Of a stretch of 18,340 nt of DNA, positions 1 through 6,823 are shown in pieces. The translations under genes and the position numbers were made by a program. Below the pieces are notes generated by a model. The model ran no database searches. It was not told the origin of the DNA and saw nothing but the letters and a program-made list of their open reading frames with translations. Each line of letters starts with the position of its first letter. The first letter of the stretch is position 1. Source of the DNA: Elusimicrobia bacterium RIFCSPLOWO2_01_FULL_59_12 (lineage in GTDB: Bacteria; Elusimicrobiota; Elusimicrobia; 2-01-FULL-59-12). The stretch lies in contig MGUR01000008.1 in assembly GCA_001800075.1 (NCBI GenBank), positions 1 to 18,340 of the forward strand, written 5' to 3'.

Positions 1-426
1 CCTCGACCCAAGCGGCTTAATCGTGGTGTCGCTGTGGCCATATGCACAATTGGTCTGTTTCTGGAGCTGAACGTTTCCGCGAAATCGGCCGCTGGGCCAA
101 GCCGCTTGGACGTAAAGGAAGATGGAACGGCGCATGTGCAGGGCCCTGTTCTCCAAAACAGCCATCGCTGCGAGGTGGATGGTGTGTGTTTTCTTCGGCT
201 TTCGGTTGATGGACAGGACGTTCGTGTGATCTATGGGGCGGAACAGCACGAGGCATGCCCCGGCGGCTTCAGCAATAAAACGGCCTCCGACGCTGCCTGG
301 TCTGTAAAGAAAGGCGCCCTCATCGAGGCTTCCGGCAAACATCACTTCACCAAAGATGCTCGGATCCCATCAGGCTTACACGTGATCGCGGTCTGCGATT
401 CGACCGGCTATATCCGCCCTCTCTAA
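1..426 (+). CDS. Hypothetical secreted or periplasmic protein, 5' end outside window
   Basis: The reading frame is open from the first base of the window to the TAA at 424-426. A GTG at base 34 is a possible start. The codons before it read RPKRLNRG, a basic stretch leading straight into the hydrophobic run VAVAICTIGLFLELNVSA, which together look like a signal peptide. The true start is therefore probably at or before the left edge. The mature part is about 110 residues with several Cys (CEVDGVC, a Cys before PGGF, and AVCDSTGY), which would suit a disulfide-bonded exported protein. I do not recognise a family. No other gene is close enough to suggest a role. The coding call rests on the signal-like N-terminus and the intact frame. 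Confidence 0.5.
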   Translation, partial: PRPKRLNRGVAVAICTIGLFLELNVSAKSAAGPSRLDVKEDGTAHVQGPVLQNSHRCEVDGVCFLRLSVDGQDVRVIYGAEQHEACPGGFSNKTASDAAWSVKKGALIEASGKHHFTKDARIPSGLHVIAVCDSTGYIRPL

Positions 427-605
427 CCTGCCTCGATAGTCGTTCATTCCCACAGCACTTTCTCTTCTCGAATCTCTCCTCCGGTCGATATAGCCTCAGC
501 TGGGAGGTGAGGAATATGCCTGTTTGTCTGCAATTTCTTTGTGTCCTGGTGCCTGGCTTCAGATTTTCGATATTATCCACACGTTGGGGTGATTTTTTCG
601 ATCAG

Positions 606-683
606 GGTGCCGTTGATGACAAGTGACAAATTCAATTGCCCGCGCTTGATAAGGCCACTTTGTCATCTGTCATCACAGGCACC
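606..683. repeat. Large imperfect inverted repeat beside transposase remnant
   Basis: The left arm at 606-630 (GGTGCC, 2 nt, TGATGACA, 2 nt, TGACAAA) is mirrored by the arm at 659-683 with 21 of 25 positions matching and a 28-nt spacer. It lies immediately at the 3' side of the minus-strand Y1 transposase fragment. Elements of the IS200/IS605 and RAYT type act on DNA hairpins at their ends, so this is plausibly the hairpin the transposase once used. The pairing is read directly; the functional link is inferred from position. Confidence 0.6.
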
Positions 684-689
684 ATTCCC

Positions 690-838
690 ATTTGGAAAAG
701 ATGACCCGCCTGCCGGTGGGTCCGGTTGAAATAGCGGGCATAAGCGCTGAGTAATCGCTGCATAAAGACGGCGAGATTGCCATCCGGGATTTGCAGGAGC
801 ATGTGGCAATGGTTGGGCTTGAAGAAGGCGGAATCTAA
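690..838 (-). pseudogene. Decayed Y1 (IS200-like / RAYT-type) transposase fragment
   Basis: Read on the minus strand from about 838 down to 690, one frame gives LDSAFFKPNHCHMLLQ followed by a segment containing FMQRLLSAYARYFNR and HRQAGHLFQ. This matches the middle of Y1 family transposases: the HUH motif (here H-C-H, usually MPNHVH), the helix leading to NxxYxxYFN, and GHLFQGR. Only about 48 residues survive. No start lies in frame, the N-terminal strand is displaced into another frame, and the part carrying the catalytic Tyr is gone: after GHLFQ the frame reads into the neighbouring palindrome. It cannot be active. The remaining sequence between 427 and 886 shows no gene. Confidence 0.75.
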
Positions 839-886
839 AGTTGTTTAGGATGCCGCCGACATTTTCGACTTGATGCCGTCGAGCGT

Positions 887-1387
887 TTGACAAAAACCCC
901 GCCGGGACGTACGATCATTCCCGTGAAATCACCCAAGAAGCCATCCAAGGAGCCGTCCCTCCCTTCCCAAGACGAATCCCGCCGGTTTAATGTGCTGCAG
1001 GAGCAGATTCTCTCGAAGTTCCAGACCTTCGGTGAGGCGTTATCCGCCGTCCGTGAGGACGTCGCTAGCATGAAGCCTGATCTCCACGCAGTCAAAGAGG
1101 ATGTTGCGGTTTTGAAATCAGCGGTCCGAACCAATGGCCAGGACATCCGCTCCCTAAAAGAAGCCGTTCAGGGAAATACCGAGGACATCCGCTCCCTAAA
1201 AGAAGCCGTTCAGGGAAATGCCGAGGACATCCGCTCCCTGAAAGAAGCCGTTCAGGGAAATACCGAGGACATCCGCTCCCTGAAAGGAGCCGTCCAAGGC
1301 AATACCGAAGCCATCCACGCCATGCAGTCCGATCTCAAGAACATCAACCAACGGCTCGAAGTGGTTGAAGCCAAAGTCGCGTCGTAA
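887..1387 (+). CDS. Coiled-coil protein built from 14-residue repeats
   Basis: This is a 166-residue soluble protein with no signal peptide or membrane segment. Residues 1-30 are basic and Pro/Ser rich (SPKKPSKEPSLPS). From about residue 35 to the end it has a regular heptad pattern typical of a long coiled coil. The middle contains four nearly identical 14-residue units (EDIRSLKEAVQGNT and variants) with diverged copies on both sides. It would be expected to form a rod-like oligomer; I assign no function. The start is uncertain. TTG at 887 is the first possible start after a stop at 836-838, and GTG at 923 is an alternative. Neither has a convincing ribosome binding site. Confidence 0.6.
   Translation: MTKTPPGRTIIPVKSPKKPSKEPSLPSQDESRRFNVLQEQILSKFQTFGEALSAVREDVASMKPDLHAVKEDVAVLKSAVRTNGQDIRSLKEAVQGNTEDIRSLKEAVQGNAEDIRSLKEAVQGNTEDIRSLKGAVQGNTEAIHAMQSDLKNINQRLEVVEAKVAS
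1142..1309 (+). repeat. Four tandem 42-bp coding repeats
   Basis: Units start at 1142, 1184, 1226 and 1268, each beginning GACATCCGCTCCCT. They differ at only a few positions, such as CTA versus CTG for Leu and one Glu to Gly change in the fourth copy. The 42-bp length is two heptads, so unit gain or loss would keep both the frame and the coiled coil. Confidence 0.9.
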
Positions 1388-1458
1388 GCGGCTTAACCGC
1401 GGTACCGCGCAAGAAGCCTTCCATCGCGTCCCGAGATGAAATCCATCAGCGTTATTTG

Positions 1459-1644
1459 ATGGCGAGGAAACTGTATCGGCCGTTCCGAGGCTTCGCGAGG
1501 ACCTTTGCCATTATTCGAGAAACGGCGGACCGGATGAACGCCATCCTGGACGGATCGAACAAGAAATCCGATGCCTTCTGGCCCGAGTTTAAGAGGGGCT
1601 TCCCAGAGATGCAGCTGGACGATGTCAAAACCCAGGACATATAG
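1459..1644 (+). CDS. Doubtful small hypothetical protein
   Basis: ATG at 1459 opens a 61-residue frame ending at TAG 1642-1644. The product begins MARKLYRPFRGFARTF and is basic at the N-terminus and acidic near the end. There is no ribosome binding site, and the frame stays open upstream to about 1381 without another ATG, so this could be the tail of a lost gene. An overlapping minus-strand frame of similar length exists, and nothing in the sequence clearly favours either. I recognise no family. Confidence 0.25.
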   Translation: MARKLYRPFRGFARTFAIIRETADRMNAILDGSNKKSDAFWPEFKRGFPEMQLDDVKTQDI

Positions 1645-1654
1645 CCGACGGCTT

Positions 1655-1675
1655 GGATTTGGCGAAGCCAAATCC
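1655..1675. repeat. Perfect hairpin, 9-bp stem and 3-nt loop
   Basis: GGATTTGGC and GCCAAATCC flank a GAA loop just after the small ORF at 1459-1644. No T-run follows, so a factor-independent terminator is not well supported. It may be a small dispersed palindrome. The rest of 1676-1900 shows no gene. Confidence 0.45.
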
Positions 1676-1900
1676 TAACGCCGCCTCCCCTAAGCCGCTT
1701 CCAAAAGACTGGTTCTAACGTCGTTCAGGATGCCACCCCAGATTTGAGGTTTGCCAATGTCGGTTTGAGGCGAGTGCTTTACGTGGCCTCCCAGCGCATA
1801 ATCTCCGCTTTTTGATTTTCATGCGCTAGCGTTAGCAAACCTGTCCCAAAAAAGTGTCCACAATTCCTTCGCGTCGCGGACGATTGTTTCAATTTTGCAA

Positions 1901-3955
1901 ATGTCCTCCAATAGAAACATTATTCTCGTTCTGAAATCTCCGGGAAAACCCCAACGCACATACGGGCGGATTAGGTTGCTCGTTGGAATGCATTCCGTTG
2001 CGGGTCTTGCTTGTGAGATGGTCTGGATAAAGATCCTGGAGACCCATCTCGGGATGAGCACGGCTGCGCTGGCGACGGTTCTCGCCACGTTCATCGGCGG
2101 CCTCGGAATTGGAGGCCTGTCCATTGCCGCGCTGACCCGACACAATTCCGTTTCTCTCCGAAAAAGCGTTATCGCGGCAGAATTAGGCGCGGCCGCATGG
2201 ATCGCGGCGCTTCCATTCACCCTGCCTTTGGTGGAGAAGTTCTATCTTCAATTTGCGCCTCCAGTTGAATCGGCCGGACACCTTGTGATCCGGCTTTTGA
2301 CCGCCATGATTCTTCTCATTCCTCCCGCTGCTCTCTTTGGCAGTGTATTTCCTTTGCTGGGCGAACTGGCAGAGCAATCCCGCTCAGGAGTATCCCAAGC
2401 CTCTGTCAGCCGACTATACCGCGATGGGTTGATCTGGTCAGCTCTGGGGGCCGCCGTCTTCCCGGCCATCATTTTGAGATCCTTTGGACTTGCAGCCAGC
2501 AATCATCTTATCGCCATCCTGTGCGTAACGACCGCGGCAGCAGCGTTTGCCTGGATTCCTGAGGATGCAAAGTCGCGCCCTCTGCGCCTATCTTCCACAC
2601 AGACTGCCTCGCTGATTCCCACACGCGGACTTTGGGTGATCGGCGCCGTTCTTGGAGCGATACTTTTCGGAAGTGAGCTCATTGGGGCCAAATACCTTTG
2701 GCTCCTCGTTCAGGACACCTTTTATGGAAACGGCATCTTGGTGGGCATTGTCTTAATGCTCATGGGAGTGGGAGCGCTTGCCTTTCAAAAAGCAGCGGGC
2801 TCGCGGAGGTCAACGGTCGACCACGCTGCATGGGTTAGCGGTAGCCTTTTGCTCTTCGCTGTTTCTCTCGTGCTGTGGATTATTTTTCCTTATCCTATCG
2901 CGTGCGTTGGTAAGTCTTTGGCTGTTTGGCCTCCGGAAGTCTCGGGCGCCGTGCGATTTTTCATGTCCACAACAGCCATTCTTTTTTTAGTTTTAGGGAT
3001 CCCTTCTCTCTGCTCGGGTTGGGCATTTTACGGATTGTGCGAGTGGGCCCTGCAGCAGGCAGATTCCTCGATTGACCCCATAGGGCGGCTGACCGGATGG
3101 AATTATCTAGGCTCCATGCTGGGATCGCTCGCAACCAATTTTATCTTGCTTCCTGTTTTGGGAGTTACCCGCACGTTAGCCGGCCTCGCACTGATCGCAT
3201 GTTTTGCGGCCGCATGGCTGGCTGCGGCCGCATCGCATTCCTCATTAGAGCGCATGCGCCAGAGGCTTTTGTTCGGGCTGCTGCTGGTTCTTTGCTTTTG
3301 GATTGGAAAGTCTGGGGATGTCACCTTTGCAGCCAGAGCCGCTTCACCGAATCGGGTTCTGTTGCATACCGAGGATGCAACGGGCATTGTTGAAGTTTAT
3401 GCAGATCCCTACACGGGCGATCGAATGCTTTTCTCGAATCGCTTGCACATGGAAGGCTCTAATTCTCCGAGTGATGTGATTGTTAAAACCTACCAAGGGG
3501 CATTACCCACCCTGCTTCATCCGGCGCCGCGCGATGTCTTGGTTATTGGACTGGGTACTGGAATGAGCCTTGCCCACAATTTGGCTCCCGAAGTCCTCCG
3601 CCTCACATGCGTGGAATATTCCCGCGGAATCGTACGCGCCGCACATGCGTTCGACGCTGACAATAAAAATGTCCTCGCCAACCCCAAAGTCCATCTCATC
3701 AACCAGGATGGGCGTAACTTTTTGCGCTTGTCACGGGACCGCTATGACCTTATCATCCAAGATCTTTTTTTCCCTTACCAGACGGGGGTAGGAAATCTAT
3801 ACAGCTTTGACCACTTTCTTCAGATAAAAACCCATCTTTTGCCGGGGGGGGCGTTTTGCACAATGGATTCCTCTGCATCAGGTCGGCCAAGAAGAATTGC
3901 GTTCCATCATAAAGACCTTTCAATCCGTTTTTCCATCAATGACGTTATGGCTTAA
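1901..3955 (+). CDS. Membrane spermidine-synthase-like protein, N-terminal part before frameshift
   Basis: This is a 684-codon frame from ATG 1901. The first ~480 residues hold about ten hydrophobic helices, starting with LLVGMHSVAGLACEMVW, the fingerprint of polytopic proteins fused to a spermidine synthase fold. Residues from about 495 onward are a Rossmann methyltransferase-like domain: GLGTG at 550-554, Glu572 in CVEYS for the ribose, Asp603 in NQDGR, and Asp616/Asp621 in DLIIQDLF, followed by PYQTGVGNLY. The substrate is unknown; members of this group are often not true spermidine synthases. After LLPGG at the G-run near 3844 the frame becomes nonsense until TAA 3953, while the expected continuation lies in another frame. 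There is no clear ribosome binding site, and a few upstream residues are uncertain. Confidence 0.8.
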   Translation: MSSNRNIILVLKSPGKPQRTYGRIRLLVGMHSVAGLACEMVWIKILETHLGMSTAALATVLATFIGGLGIGGLSIAALTRHNSVSLRKSVIAAELGAAAWIAALPFTLPLVEKFYLQFAPPVESAGHLVIRLLTAMILLIPPAALFGSVFPLLGELAEQSRSGVSQASVSRLYRDGLIWSALGAAVFPAIILRSFGLAASNHLIAILCVTTAAAAFAWIPEDAKSRPLRLSSTQTASLIPTRGLWVIGAVLGAILFGSELIGAKYLWLLVQDTFYGNGILVGIVLMLMGVGALAFQKAAGSRRSTVDHAAWVSGSLLLFAVSLVLWIIFPYPIACVGKSLAVWPPEVSGAVRFFMSTTAILFLVLGIPSLCSGWAFYGLCEWALQQADSSIDPIGRLTGWNYLGSMLGSLATNFILLPVLGVTRTLAGLALIACFAAAWLAAAASHSSLERMRQRLLFGLLLVLCFWIGKSGDVTFAARAASPNRVLLHTEDATGIVEVYADPYTGDRMLFSNRLHMEGSNSPSDVIVKTYQGALPTLLHPAPRDVLVIGLGTGMSLAHNLAPEVLRLTCVEYSRGIVRAAHAFDADNKNVLANPKVHLINQDGRNFLRLSRDRYDLIIQDLFFPYQTGVGNLYSFDHFLQIKTHLLPGGAFCTMDSSASGRPRRIAFHHKDLSIRFSINDVMA
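3844..3851 (+). other. Eight-G run at the point of frame change
   Basis: The run of eight G sits inside the codons for the conserved LLPGG turn. With seven G the protein would continue RFAQWIPLHQVGQEELRS, which fits the family well and joins smoothly to the downstream frame. With eight G it reads AFCTMDSSASG and stops 100 bases later. The join point is therefore quite exact. Confidence 0.85.
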
Positions 3956-4790
3956 CGGACGGTTTTTATTACTCTACGGCGGCAATGATCCGCTGCGCCT
4001 ATCCTGGCCGAGCTTTAAGACGCGCGTGGACGAACTTCATCTTCCAGAAACCGATGCGTATGACCTACTAGGTTTTTTTGTTGCGGAGGTTTCTGCATTA
4101 ACGAAGTGGGTTGCTGGCGCTCCTCTTAACACGGATGACAATATGCTTATTGAAACCCGGGCTCCGCTTCTTTTTGACCAACTGGATTCCGTGGAAACGG
4201 GATCGCGATCAATCGCCTCTATAGGTCGGTGGGTCACGCCAGTTCATGCGATCATAGCGGGCATTTCAGCGAGGGAGGCACAGAAGTTGTCCGCCATCGT
4301 CCGCGCGCGAACGATTTTTGTGGACGGCATACGCGTCGAATTGGAGAAGGATCCGAGGGGCGCTTTTGAACTCTATGAACAAGCTCACACACTGAACCCG
4401 GTGAATTATCAGTTCCGTTCCTTTCTTGAAAGTAGACTCGTTGCTCGGGCAGGGCAGGCCTATCTCGCACGTCACTTCCAGGAAGCAGAGCGCCTCCTGC
4501 GAAAAGCCCTCGCTTACATTCCCACCAGCCGCCCAGCTAACTTTCTCATGGCCGAGACTCTTTACGACAGTGGCCAACATGACCGGGGGCTGTTGGTCTT
4601 TGGGAAACTTTTGAAACATTATCCTCACTACTATCAGGGTCATCTGAGTCTCGCTGAAAGGCTTTTGACATCAGGTCGCCCTGCCGACGGACTGGCACAT
4701 CTTGAGTTTGTCCTCAATTATGTTCCGAACTCCCGGGACGCTCTGTCATTAAAGACACGGATCACGCCATCTGCATGGACCGTGCAATGA
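3897..4790 (+). CDS. C-terminal part of the spermidine-synthase-like protein, with TPR tail
   Basis: This frame continues the preceding gene; its own coding content really begins at the G-run (3852), and TTG 3897 is only the first possible start. The first ~70 residues (RSIIKTFQSVFPSMTLWL, LLLYGG, then GAPLNTDDNMLIETRAP) are the C-terminal strands of the synthase fold, including the NTDDN turn common in this family. From about residue 140 to the end are helical pairs typical of tetratricopeptide repeats: ALAYIPTSRPANFLMAETLY, then HYPHYYQGHLSLAERLL, then VLNYVPNSRDALSLK. The combined protein would be about 962 residues. The TPR tail probably binds another protein. Alone, this piece lacks the SAM-site residues and should not be an enzyme. 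Confidence 0.75.
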   Translation: MRSIIKTFQSVFPSMTLWLNGRFLLLYGGNDPLRLSWPSFKTRVDELHLPETDAYDLLGFFVAEVSALTKWVAGAPLNTDDNMLIETRAPLLFDQLDSVETGSRSIASIGRWVTPVHAIIAGISAREAQKLSAIVRARTIFVDGIRVELEKDPRGAFELYEQAHTLNPVNYQFRSFLESRLVARAGQAYLARHFQEAERLLRKALAYIPTSRPANFLMAETLYDSGQHDRGLLVFGKLLKHYPHYYQGHLSLAERLLTSGRPADGLAHLEFVLNYVPNSRDALSLKTRITPSAWTVQ

Positions 4791-4835
4791 TCTCGGAACC
4801 ATACATGTTATAAGGGATGGCGCAGCATTGACCTA

Positions 4836-4866
4836 TTGGCCTCCCAACAAATCGAAATGCTAGACT
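4836..4866 (+). promoter_or_regulatory. Possible promoter for the tRNA cluster
   Basis: TTGGCC at 4836-4841 and TGC-TAGACT at 4858-4866 give a weak -35 and an extended -10 with a 19-nt spacer, ending 48 bp before tRNA-Pro. The spacing is a little long and the match imperfect. The call leans on position. Confidence 0.3.
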
Positions 4867-4914
4867 ATGCGCCGATTTGCGCGTAATTAAGCTCTATTTG
4901 AGCACCTTGAATTT

Positions 4915-4987
4915 CGGGGAGTGGCGCAGTTGGTAGCGCGCCTGCTTTGGGAGCAGGAGGTCCCGGGTTCGAATCCCGGCTCCCCGA
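4915..4987 (+). tRNA. tRNA-Pro (anticodon TGG)
   Basis: The acceptor stem CGGGGAG pairs with CTCCCCG, the D arm is GCGCAGTTGGTAGCGC, the anticodon stem CCTGC/GCAGG carries loop TTTGGGA, and the T arm is CCGGG-TTCGAAT-CCCGG. The 3' CCA is not encoded. It is the first of five tRNA genes on the same strand. Confidence 0.95.
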
Positions 4988-4993
4988 CTCTCT

Positions 4994-5066
4994 GCGCCCG
5001 TAGCTCAATGGATAGAGCATCTGCCTTCTAAGCAGAGGGTTGCAGGTTCGATTCCTGCCGGGCGCA
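4994..5066 (+). tRNA. tRNA-Arg (anticodon TCT)
   Basis: The acceptor stem GCGCCCG pairs with CGGGCGC, the anticodon stem TCTGC/GCAGA carries loop CTTCTAA, and the T arm is GCAGG-TTCGATT-CCTGC. CCA is not encoded. It starts 6 bp after tRNA-Pro, so the two are surely one transcript. Confidence 0.95.
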
Positions 5067-5075
5067 CTTTACGTC

Positions 5076-5155
5076 AGAGCAGAAAGCAGCGATCAGATAT
5101 CAGAGATGTGGTTGTTCTTAATTTAAAACGCCTTTTATTTTCTGCCGTCTGCTCT
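5076..5155. repeat. Inverted repeat between two tRNA genes
   Basis: AGAGCAGAAAGCAG at 5076-5089 is mirrored at 5142-5155 with 12 of 14 bases matching and an AT-rich middle. It fills most of the 112-bp gap between tRNA-Arg(TCT) and tRNA-Lys(CTT). No T-run follows that would make a typical terminator. Confidence 0.45.
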
Positions 5156-5178
5156 CCGATTTCTGTTTTGCCGTATTC

Positions 5179-5251
5179 GGGCCGCTAGCTCAATTGGTAG
5201 AGCATTCGCCTCTTAAGCGACAGGTTGCCGGTTCGATTCCGGCGCGGCCCA
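5179..5251 (+). tRNA. tRNA-Lys (anticodon CTT)
   Basis: The acceptor stem GGGCCGC pairs with GCGGCCC, the D arm is GCTCAATTGGTAGAGC, the anticodon loop is CTCTTAA, and the T arm is GCCGG-TTCGATT-CCGGC. The first anticodon-stem pair is a T-C mismatch, otherwise all stems are sound. CCA is not encoded. Confidence 0.93.
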
Positions 5252-5257
5252 CGCTAT

Positions 5258-5331
5258 GCGCCCTTAGCTCAACTGGATAGAGCATCTGCCTTCGGAGCAG
5301 AGGGTTACAGGTTCGAGTCCTGTAGGGCGCA
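5258..5331 (+). tRNA. tRNA-Arg (anticodon TCG)
   Basis: The acceptor stem GCGCCCT pairs with AGGGCGC, the anticodon stem TCTGC/GCAGA carries loop CTTCGGA, and the T arm is ACAGG-TTCGAGT-CCTGT. CCA is not encoded. It lies 6 bp after tRNA-Lys. Part of its 3' end is repeated downstream, where a palindrome interrupts it. Confidence 0.94.
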
Positions 5332-5347
5332 TTTTAAGTGGGTTCGC

Positions 5348-5385
5348 CGCCACAAGTCCGGCGGGCGGGCGCCGGCAGCGTGGCG
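5348..5385. repeat. tRNA-associated palindromic element, copy 1
   Basis: The arms are CGCCAC-AAGT-CCGGCG (5348-5363) and CGCCGG-CAGC-GTGGCG (5370-5385) with a 6-nt centre. Twelve of 16 arm positions pair perfectly, with the 4-nt middle unpaired. The same plan, with other N4 bases, recurs at 17869-18340. On its left is GGGTTCGC, the start of a tRNA T loop. On its right is a broken tRNA-Arg 3' end. Confidence 0.85.
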
Positions 5386-5387
5386 CC

Positions 5388-5405
5388 CGAGTCCCTCAGG
5401 GCGCA
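5388..5405 (+). pseudogene. Broken 3' end of a second tRNA-Arg(TCG) copy
   Basis: CGAGTCC, three changed bases, then AGGGCGCA reproduces the last 18 bases of tRNA-Arg(TCG) with 15 matches. The following AATTTTAG resembles the bases after the real gene. With GGGTTCG at 5340-5346, the copy appears cut inside its T loop by palindromic element copy 1. Confidence 0.65.
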
Positions 5406-5412
5406 ATTTTAG

Positions 5413-5498
5413 GGACCGGTGGCGGAATGGCAGACGCGCAAGGCTTAGGACCTTGTGCCCGTAAGGGTATGCGAGTTCGACTCTCGCCCGGTCCACCA
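5413..5498 (+). tRNA. tRNA-Leu (anticodon TAG)
   Basis: The acceptor stem GGACCGG pairs with CCGGTCC, the anticodon stem CAAGG/CCTTG carries loop CTTAGGA, a long variable arm (TGCCCGTAAGGGTA) as in class II tRNAs follows, and the T arm is GCGAG-TTCGACT-CTCGC. Unlike the four tRNA genes before it, CCA is encoded (5496-5498). It ends 24 bp before the trigger factor start, so it may share that operon's transcript. Confidence 0.95.
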
Positions 5499-5522
5499 AA
5501 CTTTTAAAAAGGATTTAAGGCT

Positions 5523-6815
5523 ATGGAAACTCTGGAAAAACCCTTGTCGGTCAAAGTCAAAGTCCTCAAGGAAGAATCGTGCGAACTCACTCTGTCCGTG
5601 GAGCTGCCCGCGGAGGAAGTCGCCAGGGAAACCGAGTCGGTTTTTCGGGACATTCAAGCCCGAGCGTCCTTGCCCGGTTTCCGAACGGGTAAAGCGCCGC
5701 TCGACCTGGTCCGCAAAAATTTTGCCCAACGGGCCCGGCAGACGGTCTTGGAGAACCTGATCGGGCGCGGCGCCGCTCAGGTCCTGCGCGAGCGCAAACT
5801 CCAAACGATTGACGCCCCGAAAGTTGAAAAGATCGGTTTTGAACCGGGCAAGCCGCTGCTGTTTCAAATGAAAGTGGAAAAAGACCCGGACCTCAAGGTG
5901 AAAGACTACAAGGGGCTCAAAATCACCTTGAAGGCATCCCCGGTGAACGACGATCAGGTCACCCAAACCTTGGAGGAGCTCCGCGAGCGCAATGCCACGC
6001 TGGTTCAAGCGAGCGGCGTCACGGTCGGTAAAAACCATTTTCTCGTGGTTGATTTTGAAGGTAGAATAGAGGGCAAGGCCTTTCCCGGCGGATCCGCGAA
6101 GAACTATTTGTTGAACATGGCGGCGCCTCAAACGATCGCGGGCTTCAGCGAAGGCCTGTTGGATGCCGGGTTAAGCGACGTTCGGACGGTGACCCCCCGT
6201 TTTCCGGAGGATTATCCCCGGAAAGAGTTCGCCGGCAAAGATGCGACGTTTCAGGTCACGATCAAGGAAATCAAGGAAAAGAGGTTTCCCGCGTTGGATG
6301 ACGAGTTCGCCAAGGACTTGGGGCTCGCGTCCCTCGAAGAGCTGAAACAAAAAGTGCGTCAAAATCTGGAAAAGGAAGTTGCGGAGCGGTCGGACAAGGA
6401 ACTGGAAGACCAGATCTTTCAAGCCCTGCTCGACCGACATTCGTTCTCCGTTCCTCCCACCTTGGTTGAACACAGGACCCAAGCGCTGATCCGCCGCACG
6501 AAGAACGCCCTGGAACGGCAGGGGTTGATGCAGCCCAATGACCCGAAAGCGGACGCGGCGCTCCGCGAACGCGTGCGGCCGCAAGCTGAAAAAGATGTCC
6601 GGCTGTCTTACTTGCTGAAAGCGATCGCCTCACAGGAAAAGTTGGAAAACGTCGAAGCCGACATCGACGCGCTGAAGAAAAAGGCGCTGGAGGAAACCCA
6701 GGACAAAAAAGAAACCGTGGAGACCTACTTTAAGGACCACCTTTTGTCCATCCGGGCGTCGCTCATCGAAGCCAAGGTCATCGAATTTCTGAAGAAGAAC
6801 GCCAAGATCAAATAG
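5523..6815 (+). CDS. tig: Trigger factor, ribosome-bound chaperone and peptidyl-prolyl isomerase
   Basis: Trigger factor sits at the ribosome tunnel exit and shields new chains in the cytoplasm. The 430-residue length matches the family. The N-terminal ribosome-binding domain carries the signature GFRTGKAP at residues 52-59. An FKBP-like isomerase domain follows at about 160-247 (VVDFEGRIEGKAFPGG, then FPEDYPRKEFAGK). The C-terminal helical arms run from about 250 to 430. ATG 5523 is preceded by AAAAAGGATTTAAGG. The gene heads the block and stands 8 bp before clpP, an arrangement common in many bacteria, where chaperone and protease are made together. Confidence 0.96.
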   Translation: METLEKPLSVKVKVLKEESCELTLSVELPAEEVARETESVFRDIQARASLPGFRTGKAPLDLVRKNFAQRARQTVLENLIGRGAAQVLRERKLQTIDAPKVEKIGFEPGKPLLFQMKVEKDPDLKVKDYKGLKITLKASPVNDDQVTQTLEELRERNATLVQASGVTVGKNHFLVVDFEGRIEGKAFPGGSAKNYLLNMAAPQTIAGFSEGLLDAGLSDVRTVTPRFPEDYPRKEFAGKDATFQVTIKEIKEKRFPALDDEFAKDLGLASLEELKQKVRQNLEKEVAERSDKELEDQIFQALLDRHSFSVPPTLVEHRTQALIRRTKNALERQGLMQPNDPKADAALRERVRPQAEKDVRLSYLLKAIASQEKLENVEADIDALKKKALEETQDKKETVETYFKDHLLSIRASLIEAKVIEFLKKNAKIK

Positions 6816-6823
6816 GAGGGACC

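Noticed and set aside
1393..1671. Minus-strand 92-residue frame opposite the small ORF at 1459
   Set aside because: No motif, no ribosome binding site, and no neighbours on that strand. The + strand alternative is also weak, so neither is firmly supported.
3852..3955. Programmed frameshift as the established explanation of the split gene
   Set aside because: No stimulatory structure or slippery codon pair for a +1 shift could be recognised, and a homopolymer error explains the split as well. Kept only as one option.
5225..5464. Open frames across the first tRNA cluster
   Set aside because: They run through tRNA-Arg and tRNA-Leu and have no independent support.
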